Shown here one piece after another: positions 16,629 to 24,923 of a stretch of 42,536 nt of DNA (its first letter is position 1; the number at the start of each line of letters is the position of its first letter). This DNA is from Caldithrix sp. Lineage in GTDB: Bacteria > Zhuqueibacterota > Zhuqueibacteria > Thermofontimicrobiales > Sulfurfontimicrobiaceae. The stretch is from positions 1 through 42,536 of the forward strand of contig DYKB01000062.1 of the NCBI GenBank assembly GCA_020722815.1, read 5' to 3'. Both the position numbers and the translations under genes were made by a program. Below the pieces are notes generated by a model. The model saw only the letters and a list, made by a program, of their open reading frames with translations. It had not been told where the DNA came from and did no database searches.

Positions 16629-17308
16629 TTTACCGGAATACCGTAAACATCAACTTCGACATAGTGATTCAGGTCATTATTATTATTGCCATTGCTATAC
16701 AAGCGTATATAACGTCCCTGAACGCCCTTTGTATCAATCAATTTGCCTTCGGCAGTTTCCACATAGTGCATATCTTTACCGACGCCAAGACCCAATGAGT
16801 TGTCAATATCATTGTTAAAGACCGTGGTGACATTCTTCACGAAATTGGGATCATCGGAAACCTGCACCAAAACATCGTAATAAACGCGTGGCTGCTTATG
16901 AAAATGCCAGATAACAATGGCGTAAATGGTGCTTTTGGCTTCAAGATCGATGGTCACGTTCTGTTTGAATGGCCCTAATTCGACATAACTTCCATCTGCC
17001 GCCTCTTTATCCCCATCAGTAACCATTTCCACTTCACCGATAACCGGTGCATCGTCGGTACTGGTAACTGGCTTATTCAACGCGAGATTTTTCGTTCCTA
17101 CCGGCGCCAAAAATGGTGGCCGCATTTTGCCCAAAGGTTTTTCCAGATTGGGGACATTCATATTCTGGGGCGTCCCAATAAACATGGGCTTGGGTATTTT
17201 AATATCGATGGGTTTCATTTCAACCGCTTTTTTCGGCTGAGCAACAACTGTCTGTAATGACAGAGCGAACAGCATCACGAGCAGGATTTTTAAGATTTTG
17301 GTGATCAT
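16625..17308 (-). CDS. Secreted discoidin (F5/8 type C)-like protein
   Basis: A 227-residue protein with a signal peptide (residues about 1-23, ending VVAQP). The rest, from NLALNKPVTST (about 75), is a beta-sandwich resembling F5/8 type C/discoidin carbohydrate-binding modules: TIDLEAKSTIYAIVIWHFH and GRYIRLYSNGNNNNDLNHYVEVDVYG are the typical strands. No catalytic motif. AAAGGAG precedes the ATG. It is the first gene of a coupled pair with the Agl23-like membrane protein, suggesting a role at the cell surface in glycan binding. Confidence 0.75.
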   Translation of the reverse strand: MITKILKILLVMLFALSLQTVVAQPKKAVEMKPIDIKIPKPMFIGTPQNMNVPNLEKPLGKMRPPFLAPVGTKNLALNKPVTSTDDAPVIGEVEMVTDGDKEAADGSYVELGPFKQNVTIDLEAKSTIYAIVIWHFHKQPRVYYDVLVQVSDDPNFVKNVTTVFNNDIDNSLGLGVGKDMHYVETAEGKLIDTKGVQGRYIRLYSNGNNNNDLNHYVEVDVYGIPVK

Positions 17309-17638
17309 AGTGGTTAATCTCCTTTAAAATGTGTTTCATAAAAACTCACTTATTTTATATTTTCATTTATCAGGAGAGCCGCGCCTTTATGCGCTGCAGT
17401 TTGCAATCCATTTAGGGATTGCACTCCAGATTTGAGTTTAAAGTAAGGTTTTATATTGTTTCCAAAAATTAATTTTCTAATTTTTTTTGACTCGCTTCAG
17501 TTTTTAACGACAAAATACGTCCGGAGTTCAATGTATTGTATTGAATGATAATATCTGCTTTTTTCACGTTTTACGCATCACGAGGATCACATAACTAACA
17601 AAATTTCATATCATTACCGACGATTGAATTTTTGCTTA
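17309..17638. other. Intergenic region with GCACTCC-family hairpin
   Basis: A hairpin TGCAATCC (17402-17409)/GGATTGCA (17416-17423) followed by CTCC is the third copy of the family seen at 12.0-12.16 kb. The rest is AT-rich (an eight-T run near 17482) and holds the promoter region for the discoidin gene and the 3' trailer of the cytochrome b gene. No gene seen. Confidence 0.55.
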
Positions 17639-18295
17639 TTATTTTGCCGTCATGCCTGTTTTTTTCAGTTGAATCAAAACACAGGTATGGAGTGCGACGA
17701 CAGCCGTTATACCAACAGCCGAAATTTTATGAAAATCCAATAAGAATTTTTGACCATCGCTGCCAAAAATCGGATACATGCTCAGCACAATCGAGGTCAG
17801 GAACATTCCAAACAGGATAATCAACCAGAAAAATAGCTTTGCCAGCAGCTCATTTTTACCCACAGGCTCCTGCTGCTTCGGCTTCAGAAAGAGATTTTTC
17901 TGAATCCATTCCCAATTTTTTTGATTGAACCGATGTTCGTGGGACCAGATAAGGGCAATGATGACCAGACAAAGCGCAAATATCGGGGTTACTGCCACAT
18001 GTACCAATAACAAAACTCCAGTCAGATGAATCCATAATAAGTATGGAATTAAACCAGACAGGGCTAAAATGATAAAGCAAATATAGGTGATCAGATACAA
18101 ATATTTTTTAAAATTTTTAATCCAATCGGCCCATTTCAATGATTTAAAATTTTTAATATCATTCCACAAGGCCTTCAGTTCAGTTACAAACCATTGCCAG
18201 GCCTTTTTTAAATCACCTTTATTCGATTTGAAGTTCAGATAAAGCCAGGTAAAAGTTCCCATCAGGATGATATATGAAATAATTCGCAACAGCAT
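17639..18295 (-). CDS. b-type cytochrome membrane subunit
   Basis: A 218-residue membrane protein. Hydrophobic helices are at about 3-20, 66-86, 92-117, 152-174 and 189-211. Histidines placed in or at the ends of helices (His90, His99, His189, His203) could ligate one or two hemes b, as in cytochrome b561/formate-dehydrogenase-gamma-type quinone subunits. It follows the multiheme cytochrome c gene by 23 bases and is preceded by AAAAAAGGT. I infer the quinone-facing anchor of a small electron-transfer complex. The heme count is not certain from sequence. Confidence 0.65.
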   Translation of the reverse strand: MLLRIISYIILMGTFTWLYLNFKSNKGDLKKAWQWFVTELKALWNDIKNFKSLKWADWIKNFKKYLYLITYICFIILALSGLIPYLLWIHLTGVLLLVHVAVTPIFALCLVIIALIWSHEHRFNQKNWEWIQKNLFLKPKQQEPVGKNELLAKLFFWLIILFGMFLTSIVLSMYPIFGSDGQKFLLDFHKISAVGITAVVALHTCVLIQLKKTGMTAK

Positions 18296-18318
18296 GTTTA
18301 TTTACCTTTTTTAATCAT

Positions 18319-20235
18319 TTACTTTGATTCTGTTTGTGCTTTTAAAATCGCGTCCAGACCTTTGAACAGGTATAATACCAACACCGCCGACAAAACAAAA
18401 AACGAAATTAGAATAATCAACTTTAAGAGTGGTCGAAAATAAAACGTAAAAGCGAAAAACCGCAAATAAATCGGACCATAGCCTTGAAGTTGCGTCATTG
18501 TTTTTTCATCGGCGCTGACAAAAGTTAAAGGCGTATGGACAGCGGCTTTACCAAAGTTGAATCCGGTACTAAAAGCGTGACAGTCGTCGCATCCTTTAAT
18601 TCCCAAAGCTTGACCAGCCGGACGAACATCATGCGCCAGTGGCCAGAGGTATGGGCGGGCGTCTTCATGCGCTGAACTGATGACCTGTCCATTTTGTGAA
18701 ACCTGATATACTTTCCCACCGCTCACATAAACCGGCGTTCCCGCTTCAGGATAAACCACCTTCAGCGAATCCAAAGCTTTTATCAAATGTTCGGTTTTCA
18801 ATGCCGGCCATTTTCCGGAATTGATTAGGTAATAATTGACACTATCCGTTAAAGTATCTTTGGCAATGACCGAGAGAACTATCGGCTGAACCATTTTAGG
18901 ATTTACTGGCTTTAACGTGTCACCCTTCATAAATCCCCAGAAAGCCGGCCAGAGCATTTTATGCGGTGCGACGGTTCCATCCTCCGCAAGTGCATAAACC
19001 GGCGCCTGAATATAGGGCATTACTGTATCAGCGCGGACAATTCCATGCGTCCCCAAACCATGACCTTGTGAAGTTTGCACCAGTTGGGCTTTTTCAGTGG
19101 GCCAGGGACCTGAATGACAGGCGGTACAGGATAATTTTTCAAAATGAATTGTTGGAAAACCGGTATGCTTCGGTTTCGGGGCCGTAAAATGGCCTCTTCC
19201 CGGAATTTCCAAAGACTCATCACCTAAATGACAGCCACGACAGGTGAGTGTCGTTACCGGCGCATCTTCGCCTTCATATCCGCGTACGATTTGATGATCA
19301 AGTCCATTACGATGGCAATTCACACATTTTAAACCCGCCGCAAGGTGGACGTCTTCGTTCGTCTGCCATTTTTCCCCCATGACTTTGGTGGAATGACAAA
19401 AATAGCAGCGTTCATTGGGAATTTTTCGGGTAATGTCGAAAAAGACCTTTTTCTGGGAGTTAAAGCGATTTTGATCATAAACGACATGCGGGGGAATTGA
19501 GCGCGAATCGTCCAGCGCCACCCCATGATAAATGTCAAAATTATCCGGCATGGCTTTCGCCGAACCATAGACGCGGGAAAAGCCAGCCGTGGCGGCCGCA
19601 GCCCAGCGATAGTTCTGATTCCGGGTACTTTTAGCGTATTCTGCCTGATCATGAGCCGCTTCGGCTTCATGACAGCTTAAACAATTGATTTCCAATTTTC
19701 CAGAAATCCGCCATCTTAGATATAAATCATCCACATCCGATGAATCATTTTCACCAACGCCTCCACCTGGCATCTGGCGGCCAAATTCCTGCAAAAAATA
19801 AAAAGGAGTCAATCCAACCAGTTCCGGTTTATATGTACCCGGCCAATCGCGATGGGAAAGCGGTAATTGGGTACCGGTGAGTCGATCAACCAGAATCCAG
19901 GGATGACCTTTTCGACCAGGTGCAACGGCTGGATTCATGGCATTAAAATGCCAGCCCTGGGTTACTTTGGTATAAGTATGGCATTTTCCGCAGGTCATTT
20001 TCGTCGAAAATGGCATTATCGGCTGATCATCAGGCCAGATAAGTGAGCTATCAGCATCAAGCAAATCTATCAGATGCGATGGTATTGAGCGACTTCCATC
20101 CGGTTTATCCCCCATTACCAGTTCTTCAGCATTCGCTGCCAGCAGTAAACCACCCCGGATCAGTATCAAAAATATCAGAAACCTGACAAGAGAAAGAGAC
20201 TTCATATTCTTTATCCATTCGATTAAAACAGTCAT
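18319..20235 (-). CDS. Seven-heme membrane-anchored cytochrome c
   Basis: A 638-residue protein with an export signal and seven CXXCH heme-c sites at residues 82-86, 185-189, 277-281, 304-308, 332-336, 370-374 and 549-553. A single transmembrane helix near the C-terminus (about 604-625) anchors it in the inner membrane, facing outwards. The start may be Met11 (ATG 20205), which gives a cleaner signal peptide (MKSLSLVRFLIFLIL...); neither ATG has a strong ribosome site. It lies 22 bases downstream of a Tat-signal Gfo/Idh/MocA gene and 23 bases upstream of the b-type cytochrome. It probably passes electrons between the quinone pool and periplasmic partners; direction is not known. Confidence 0.88.
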   Translation of the reverse strand: MTVLIEWIKNMKSLSLVRFLIFLILIRGGLLLAANAEELVMGDKPDGSRSIPSHLIDLLDADSSLIWPDDQPIMPFSTKMTCGKCHTYTKVTQGWHFNAMNPAVAPGRKGHPWILVDRLTGTQLPLSHRDWPGTYKPELVGLTPFYFLQEFGRQMPGGGVGENDSSDVDDLYLRWRISGKLEINCLSCHEAEAAHDQAEYAKSTRNQNYRWAAAATAGFSRVYGSAKAMPDNFDIYHGVALDDSRSIPPHVVYDQNRFNSQKKVFFDITRKIPNERCYFCHSTKVMGEKWQTNEDVHLAAGLKCVNCHRNGLDHQIVRGYEGEDAPVTTLTCRGCHLGDESLEIPGRGHFTAPKPKHTGFPTIHFEKLSCTACHSGPWPTEKAQLVQTSQGHGLGTHGIVRADTVMPYIQAPVYALAEDGTVAPHKMLWPAFWGFMKGDTLKPVNPKMVQPIVLSVIAKDTLTDSVNYYLINSGKWPALKTEHLIKALDSLKVVYPEAGTPVYVSGGKVYQVSQNGQVISSAHEDARPYLWPLAHDVRPAGQALGIKGCDDCHAFSTGFNFGKAAVHTPLTFVSADEKTMTQLQGYGPIYLRFFAFTFYFRPLLKLIILISFFVLSAVLVLYLFKGLDAILKAQTESK

Positions 20236-20257
20236 TGCTGTTAAAGTTACTGGTTAA

Positions 20258-21586
20258 TTAAATGAAAAATTCATTGGGACTGAAAGTAAGCTTTCGACCG
20301 GTTTCCACGGCTTCATTTACTTTTAAAACAGTGACAGCCGTTTCGTATCCAATTTCTGCCGGACAGTTCAGTTTTTCTTTTCCCCGAATGGCATTAAAGA
20401 AGTTTTCCAGATGTGGTTTATGGTAAGGATCATTGAAATCCACCGGAATCCCATGCTGCGGCGGCGCAACCGTTTCACGGACATCGAGGACAACGCCCGG
20501 TTCGGGTTTCGTTTCTTCTTTCGGTGCCAACAGGTAACCTAAATCGACCCACTTTTGCCAATCAGGTGCCGAAGGTTCACGATAAACCCCCCCGCGCGAA
20601 GCCGATTCGGAAATATTCAGCGTTCCCTGATCACCCATGAAGTTTTCAAAATAACCCTGACTGCTATTCGTTGTTAACGTCTGATAAAATGCGCGAACCA
20701 TCCCCTCTTTGGTTTCATATTCATAAATGGCTAATACGGTATCATACCATTGATGATCTTTTTTATCATAATAGTCTGTGCCACCACTGGCCATGACGGA
20801 CTTTGGCTGCGCTTCCAGGAACCAGTTAAAAATATCAATCTGATGCGAACCCAAATCAATGATCGCGCCGCCACCCAGGCCTTTAAACCAGCGCCAATTC
20901 CGAAATTGATGCATGGATTCAAAACCATATTTGCGCAATATTTGTGGCGGAATGGCATATTTTTTCGGCCAGCCAATATCTGGTTGAACAGCCCGGTTCC
21001 ATTGACCATTAATCGTGGTAATTCGCCCCAATGCTTTTGAAGCTTTAATTATTTTTTCATAAGCGTGGATATACCGGGGATTACTTCGTCGTTGATGACC
21101 AATCTGGAGCAGTTTGCCGGTTCGTTTGGCCGCTTCTACCATTCTTCGGGCACCGGCAAGGGTATTGGACATCTCTTTTTCACAATACACATGGATACCG
21201 GCTTCAAGGCAGGCAATCGCATGGGGTGCATGCCAAAAATCCGGGGTGGCGACAATGACGCCATCCAGATCTTTTTCTTTTGCCAGCATGTCCCGGTAAT
21301 CTTCATAGCCATTTACCTGATGACCATATTTTTTCAGCAAATTGACGGATTTTTTCAAATTGTAATCGGCCCAGATATCACAAACTGCCCGGAAACGGAT
21401 TCCTTTACTCTTCAAACAGGCATTGAGCAACACTTCCCCCTGTGCACCCGCGCCGATCAATGCTATATTTAAATCGTCTGATGAACCGGACGCTTCCTGA
21501 GAACGAATAATTGGCGGCATGAGCAGCGCAGCGCCGGCGGCCGTCCCAATCTTGATGAAATCACGACGATTCAGATTTTGATTCAT
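20258..21586 (-). CDS. Tat-exported Gfo/Idh/MocA oxidoreductase 1
   Basis: A 442-residue NAD(P)-dependent sugar oxidoreductase. The N-terminus NRRDFIKIGTAAG (6-18) is a twin-arginine signal. The Rossmann nucleotide loop is ALIGAGAQG (about 42-50). The catalytic-lysine motif reads YCEKEMS rather than the common EKP, and the catalytic His is in DLGSHQIDIFNWFLE. Length and C-terminal beta domain are normal. Export with a bound cofactor is known from glucose-fructose oxidoreductase. AAGGTG precedes the ATG. It heads a tight operon with the seven-heme cytochrome c and cytochrome b. Substrate unknown, probably a glycoside or cyclitol. Confidence 0.88.
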   Translation of the reverse strand: MNQNLNRRDFIKIGTAAGAALLMPPIIRSQEASGSSDDLNIALIGAGAQGEVLLNACLKSKGIRFRAVCDIWADYNLKKSVNLLKKYGHQVNGYEDYRDMLAKEKDLDGVIVATPDFWHAPHAIACLEAGIHVYCEKEMSNTLAGARRMVEAAKRTGKLLQIGHQRRSNPRYIHAYEKIIKASKALGRITTINGQWNRAVQPDIGWPKKYAIPPQILRKYGFESMHQFRNWRWFKGLGGGAIIDLGSHQIDIFNWFLEAQPKSVMASGGTDYYDKKDHQWYDTVLAIYEYETKEGMVRAFYQTLTTNSSQGYFENFMGDQGTLNISESASRGGVYREPSAPDWQKWVDLGYLLAPKEETKPEPGVVLDVRETVAPPQHGIPVDFNDPYHKPHLENFFNAIRGKEKLNCPAEIGYETAVTVLKVNEAVETGRKLTFSPNEFFI

Positions 21587-21620
21587 TCGTAATACACCTT
21601 ACCCTTTCAATGCAATAAAT

Positions 21621-21653
21621 AAACCTTCAAGGTTTTAGCAACCTTGAAGGTTT
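21621..21653 (-). repeat. Perfect 14-bp hairpin between two minus-strand genes
   Basis: AAACCTTCAAGGTT (21621-21634) and AACCTTGAAGGTTT (21640-21653) pair perfectly around a 5-base loop. Each arm is itself nearly palindromic. There is no strong T run in either direction, so it may be a dispersed repeat or a processing/stability hairpin rather than a terminator. It separates the isomerase-DUF1080 gene from oxidoreductase 1. Confidence 0.7.
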
Positions 21654-21662
21654 TAATTCAAC

Positions 21663-23117
21663 TTATAATTTCTTGATTTTCAAATTTCGGAACCAGAGCT
21701 TCTGGCCATGATCCTGAAATCCAATGTGTCCTTCACGGGGCATGTCTTTATAAGCAAATTTAAATTTATTTTTGGTACCATCCGGATTTTTACCGGCTTC
21801 TGTCCAGAGGTCTAAATTCATATCAATAATCTGTACGCCATTTTGAACCACATAAATTTTATTGGCTTTGCAAACGATGGTATAATGATTCCATTCGTTC
21901 GCTTTTTTGGCTACATTTTGCTTCGGCGCCAAACAGTCATAAATCGCACCGCACATACCATATTTGGCACCATCGGTGGTTTCATGAATTTGAACCTCGA
22001 TACCGGTGTGGACATAATTTTTTAAATCACCGGTTCGGATAAAGACACCGCTATTGGCATTTGGTGAAACCATATATTCCAGGTCTAGAATAAAATCACC
22101 GTAACGATCTTTGGTCCAGATATAATCACCACCCTGCCAGGTCAGAACGTCATCTTCCCAGGTCCAGGTGCCGGGTTTCAGAAGTGCATTTGAAAAATCC
22201 GACTTAAATAAATCCTGCCAGCCGGATGGATTTAAATTCCCTGCGACTGAATTAAAATAGAGAACACAGCGTCGGATTTCGGGCAATGAATTTAACCAGT
22301 TATGTTCATATTCAATCGAAAAGGTGCCTTTATATTTTTGACGATCCAGTTCCGAAAGAATCGCCATCATATTGGCTTTGCCCATGCCCCAGATGACATC
22401 ATGCGCTTCACGGACACCAAATTCATTCAGGTCTTTCAGATGGGCACTTACAATCCGGCCTTCCAGGAGCCGAATCGCTTCCAGTGGATTCACACCGGAA
22501 CGCATCCAGTGGCCGGTATCAGCGCAGCCGCCGATCCATTTGCTGCGACCTTTGCAGACCTCGAGCACTTTGTTCGGATCCCAATATTTTGATGGTTTGG
22601 GATGATTATGAATCGCGACTTTAATTTTATATTCCTGGCAAAGTTTATCAATTAGTGGAAAAGCCTCTTCCGGTGGTTCGGAAACGATGGTTTCGATACC
22701 CATATCTTTCGCAAAATCAAACACTTTACGACATTCAGCTTCATCGTTCGGTAGTCCAACAACACCAAAATTCACCAATCGCACCCCGGCATCGGCTAAT
22801 TTTTGCTTGATTTCAGCCCGAATTTCGGCCGGCATGGTGTAATGCGTTTTGACATCCGGCCGGTCCTTACTCACTACCTGGCCCGGATACGCTTCAATCC
22901 AATCGAGGCCCAATGAGGCGGTTTTATCAATGGCTTCATAAAAAGTGAAACGATTGAAAGTATAAGCCTGAGTTCCTAACCGCCAGCCGTCATACGGATC
23001 GGTCGCGGGATGGTATGTTGTCGGCAGATCATCACCCGCCAGGATAATCAGTGGAGTAATAAGCGTTAACCACATCACCCCGAGAATTAAAAGAAGAGAA
23101 AGCTTACTTGTTTTCAT
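21663..23117 (-). CDS. Secreted sugar isomerase/epimerase-DUF1080 fusion
   Basis: A 484-residue two-domain protein. Residues 1-28 are a signal peptide. Residues about 45-280 form an AP-endonuclease-2/xylose-isomerase-type TIM barrel: RLGTQAYTFNRFTFYEAID, GLDWIEAYPG, KVAIHNHPKPS and SAHLKDLNEFG carry the usual metal ligands. Residues about 300-484 are DUF1080 (PF06439, 3-keto-disaccharide hydrolase fold): GWQDLFKSDFSN, GDFILDLEYM, NSGVFIRTGD, EWNHYTIVCK and IGFQDHGQKLWFRNLKIK. Both domains are tied to 3-keto-glycoside breakdown in recently described pathways. Start has GGAG upstream. It is separated from the next upstream gene by a terminator hairpin. Confidence 0.87.
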   Translation of the reverse strand: MKTSKLSLLLILGVMWLTLITPLIILAGDDLPTTYHPATDPYDGWRLGTQAYTFNRFTFYEAIDKTASLGLDWIEAYPGQVVSKDRPDVKTHYTMPAEIRAEIKQKLADAGVRLVNFGVVGLPNDEAECRKVFDFAKDMGIETIVSEPPEEAFPLIDKLCQEYKIKVAIHNHPKPSKYWDPNKVLEVCKGRSKWIGGCADTGHWMRSGVNPLEAIRLLEGRIVSAHLKDLNEFGVREAHDVIWGMGKANMMAILSELDRQKYKGTFSIEYEHNWLNSLPEIRRCVLYFNSVAGNLNPSGWQDLFKSDFSNALLKPGTWTWEDDVLTWQGGDYIWTKDRYGDFILDLEYMVSPNANSGVFIRTGDLKNYVHTGIEVQIHETTDGAKYGMCGAIYDCLAPKQNVAKKANEWNHYTIVCKANKIYVVQNGVQIIDMNLDLWTEAGKNPDGTKNKFKFAYKDMPREGHIGFQDHGQKLWFRNLKIKKL

Positions 23118-23184
23118 ATAATAGCTCCATTTTTAAATGAAAAAGAGCAAAACAGGTAATGAAGTATACCTTTTTATTCACTAT

Positions 23185-23227
23185 TTTAAAAATAAAATCC
23201 TGGTTTCCTGAAAATCCGGAAACCAGG
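23185..23227 (-). terminator. Terminator on the minus strand after oxidoreductase 2
   Basis: Read on the minus strand: stem CCTGGTTTCC (23227-23218) and GGAAACCAGG (23208-23199), 9-base loop, followed by ATTTTATTTTT. This is a standard intrinsic terminator and splits the long minus-strand block into separate transcription units. Confidence 0.85.
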
Positions 23228-23274
23228 CGTTTAGAAGGTTGCCTTTTAAATTAAAATTCAGATTTCCGGAGATT

Positions 23275-24651
23275 TTATAAACTCCATCCCTTCCGATATT
23301 CAAAATGGAGGAGATCGTTAGCTTCCGGTAAATTGGTAATTTCACCTTTTTCGCCATCCCATTCCAAAGTTGTCAGTTTGTCCTGCATTAAAGTGGCGAC
23401 AACTCCCAATAACATGGTTTCGGTTAATGGACCAGCGTAACTGAAATCCGTCGTTGATTTGGTGCCTTTTTTAATAGCTTCAATCCATTCCTCGGCAATA
23501 CCCGGTGAACGTGGAATCGTTTTCTGGGGACGTTTATAATCTTTCATTTTTGCCTCAGGAATTAAGCGCGGGCTTTTGCCATAGGTACTACAAATGAGAC
23601 TACCTTTAGTCCCTTTAAATAATATACCGCCCCCCTGATCGCCAATCCGCCGACCAGCTTCCAATTCAACAGGCCGTGGCGGTGTTAAACCACCATCATA
23701 CCAGGTCAATGTCACCGGCGGCATTTTATCGCGCGCTGGAAAGGTGTAAGTAACAACCGACGATACCGGGTAAGCATCTTTGGTCATGGGGGATGAGGAA
23801 GCCTGGACGGTTGTTGGATATTTCAGTTTTAGCGCCCAATAGGGATGATCGATGATATGAGCGCCCATGTCACCAATCGCACCGGTTCCAAAATCTTTCC
23901 AACCGCGCCAGGCAAATGGCACATACGCTGGATGATAGGGTCGCCAGGGCGACGGGCCTAACCATAAATCCCAGTCTAGGGTCGGCGGAACCGAAGGAAT
24001 TTCTTTGGGGGCTTCAATTCCCTGTGGCCAGATCGGACGATTAGTCCAGCAGGAAACTTCGGTTACATCGCCAATCGCACCATCCCAGATCCATTCATTG
24101 AGTAAACGTGCTTCCTCACTGGCATGTCCCTGATTGCCCATCTGGGTCACCACGCCTGTTTCTTTGGCAACCTGTGCCAAAATCCGAGCCTCTTTTACCG
24201 TATGGGTCAATGGTTTCTGGCAAAAAACATGTTTCCCCATTCGCATGGCAGCAACGGCGATAACCGCGTGAGTGTGATCTGGCGTACTAATGGTAATAGC
24301 ATCCAGCTTCTCTTTTTCCAGCATTTGGCGATAATCACGATATTTATTGGCTTTTTCGAACATGGTCACCAGTTCTTCCTTGCCATCAGATTTGGCAGCT
24401 TTTTTGAAGCCGGCCATCATGGTATCATCAACATCACATAAGGCGACGACATTTTCTTTCGCCACACTTTCCGTGTCAGAACGGCCTTTTCCGCCAACAC
24501 CGACACAGCCAATGTTTAATTTATCACTGGGAGGGGTATAACCCGGGCCTCCTAAAACATGTCGCGGGACGATCATGAATGCAGAAGCGGCTGCCGCTTC
24601 CCCCAGAAAAGTACGTCTCGATAGATTTGTTGTGGAATTTTGCTTGCTCAT
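23275..24651 (-). CDS. Tat-exported Gfo/Idh/MocA oxidoreductase 2
   Basis: A 458-residue protein from ATG 24651, chosen because AGAAGGGAG lies just upstream and because it places the Tat motif LSRRTFLGEAAAA at residues 10-22; a longer in-frame start at 24735 lacks support. The nucleotide loop is IGCVGVGGKG. The lysine motif is FCQKPLTH, with Gln in place of the usual Glu, and the catalytic His lies in DMGAHIIDHPYWAL. WLGPSPWRPYHPAYVPFAWRG-type aromatic substrate loops (here in two pieces) are shared with oxidoreductases 3-5. It is the most diverged of the five. Likely periplasmic; substrate unknown. Confidence 0.88.
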   Translation of the reverse strand: MSKQNSTTNLSRRTFLGEAAAASAFMIVPRHVLGGPGYTPPSDKLNIGCVGVGGKGRSDTESVAKENVVALCDVDDTMMAGFKKAAKSDGKEELVTMFEKANKYRDYRQMLEKEKLDAITISTPDHTHAVIAVAAMRMGKHVFCQKPLTHTVKEARILAQVAKETGVVTQMGNQGHASEEARLLNEWIWDGAIGDVTEVSCWTNRPIWPQGIEAPKEIPSVPPTLDWDLWLGPSPWRPYHPAYVPFAWRGWKDFGTGAIGDMGAHIIDHPYWALKLKYPTTVQASSSPMTKDAYPVSSVVTYTFPARDKMPPVTLTWYDGGLTPPRPVELEAGRRIGDQGGGILFKGTKGSLICSTYGKSPRLIPEAKMKDYKRPQKTIPRSPGIAEEWIEAIKKGTKSTTDFSYAGPLTETMLLGVVATLMQDKLTTLEWDGEKGEITNLPEANDLLHFEYRKGWSL

Positions 24652-24775
24652 CAAAATACTCCCTTCTCGATTGTGATTAGTGTTTTTAGTGAAAAGAGTC
24701 GATAAGATACTCAAATTGTCACATTTTTGCAACAAAGATTTTTAAAATTTATTAACTTTTCGCAATTAAAATATG

Positions 24776-24873
24776 TCACCCTTGCGAAGGTTTTTTATAA
24801 ATTGAACCGCCCGGTATCTAAAAAAATTTAAACCGGTCAATCAGGAGATTTTCATGAAACTTCGTAAGGGTGA
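24776..24873. repeat. Inverted repeat around a 70-bp spacer
   Basis: TCACCCTTGCGAAG (24776-24789) is the reverse complement of CTTCGTAAGGGTGA (24860-24873) with one mismatch that would still pair as G-U. The spacer holds a second, shorter dyad (ACCGCCCGGT and ACCGGT). It lies between two minus-strand genes and looks like a small cruciform-type repeat. A 9-codon ORF with a good ribosome site (24854-24883, plus) lies across the right arm and I do not count it as a gene. Confidence 0.6.
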
Positions 24874-24923
24874 TTTAACCTGAATCAAACGAATAAAATA
24901 TGAAACCTGCAAATGGCAAATAC

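Noticed and set aside
24854..24883. Nine-codon ORF with a good AGGAG ribosome site on the plus strand
   Set aside because: It lies across the arm of an inverted repeat, has no family signal and is too short to support as a gene.
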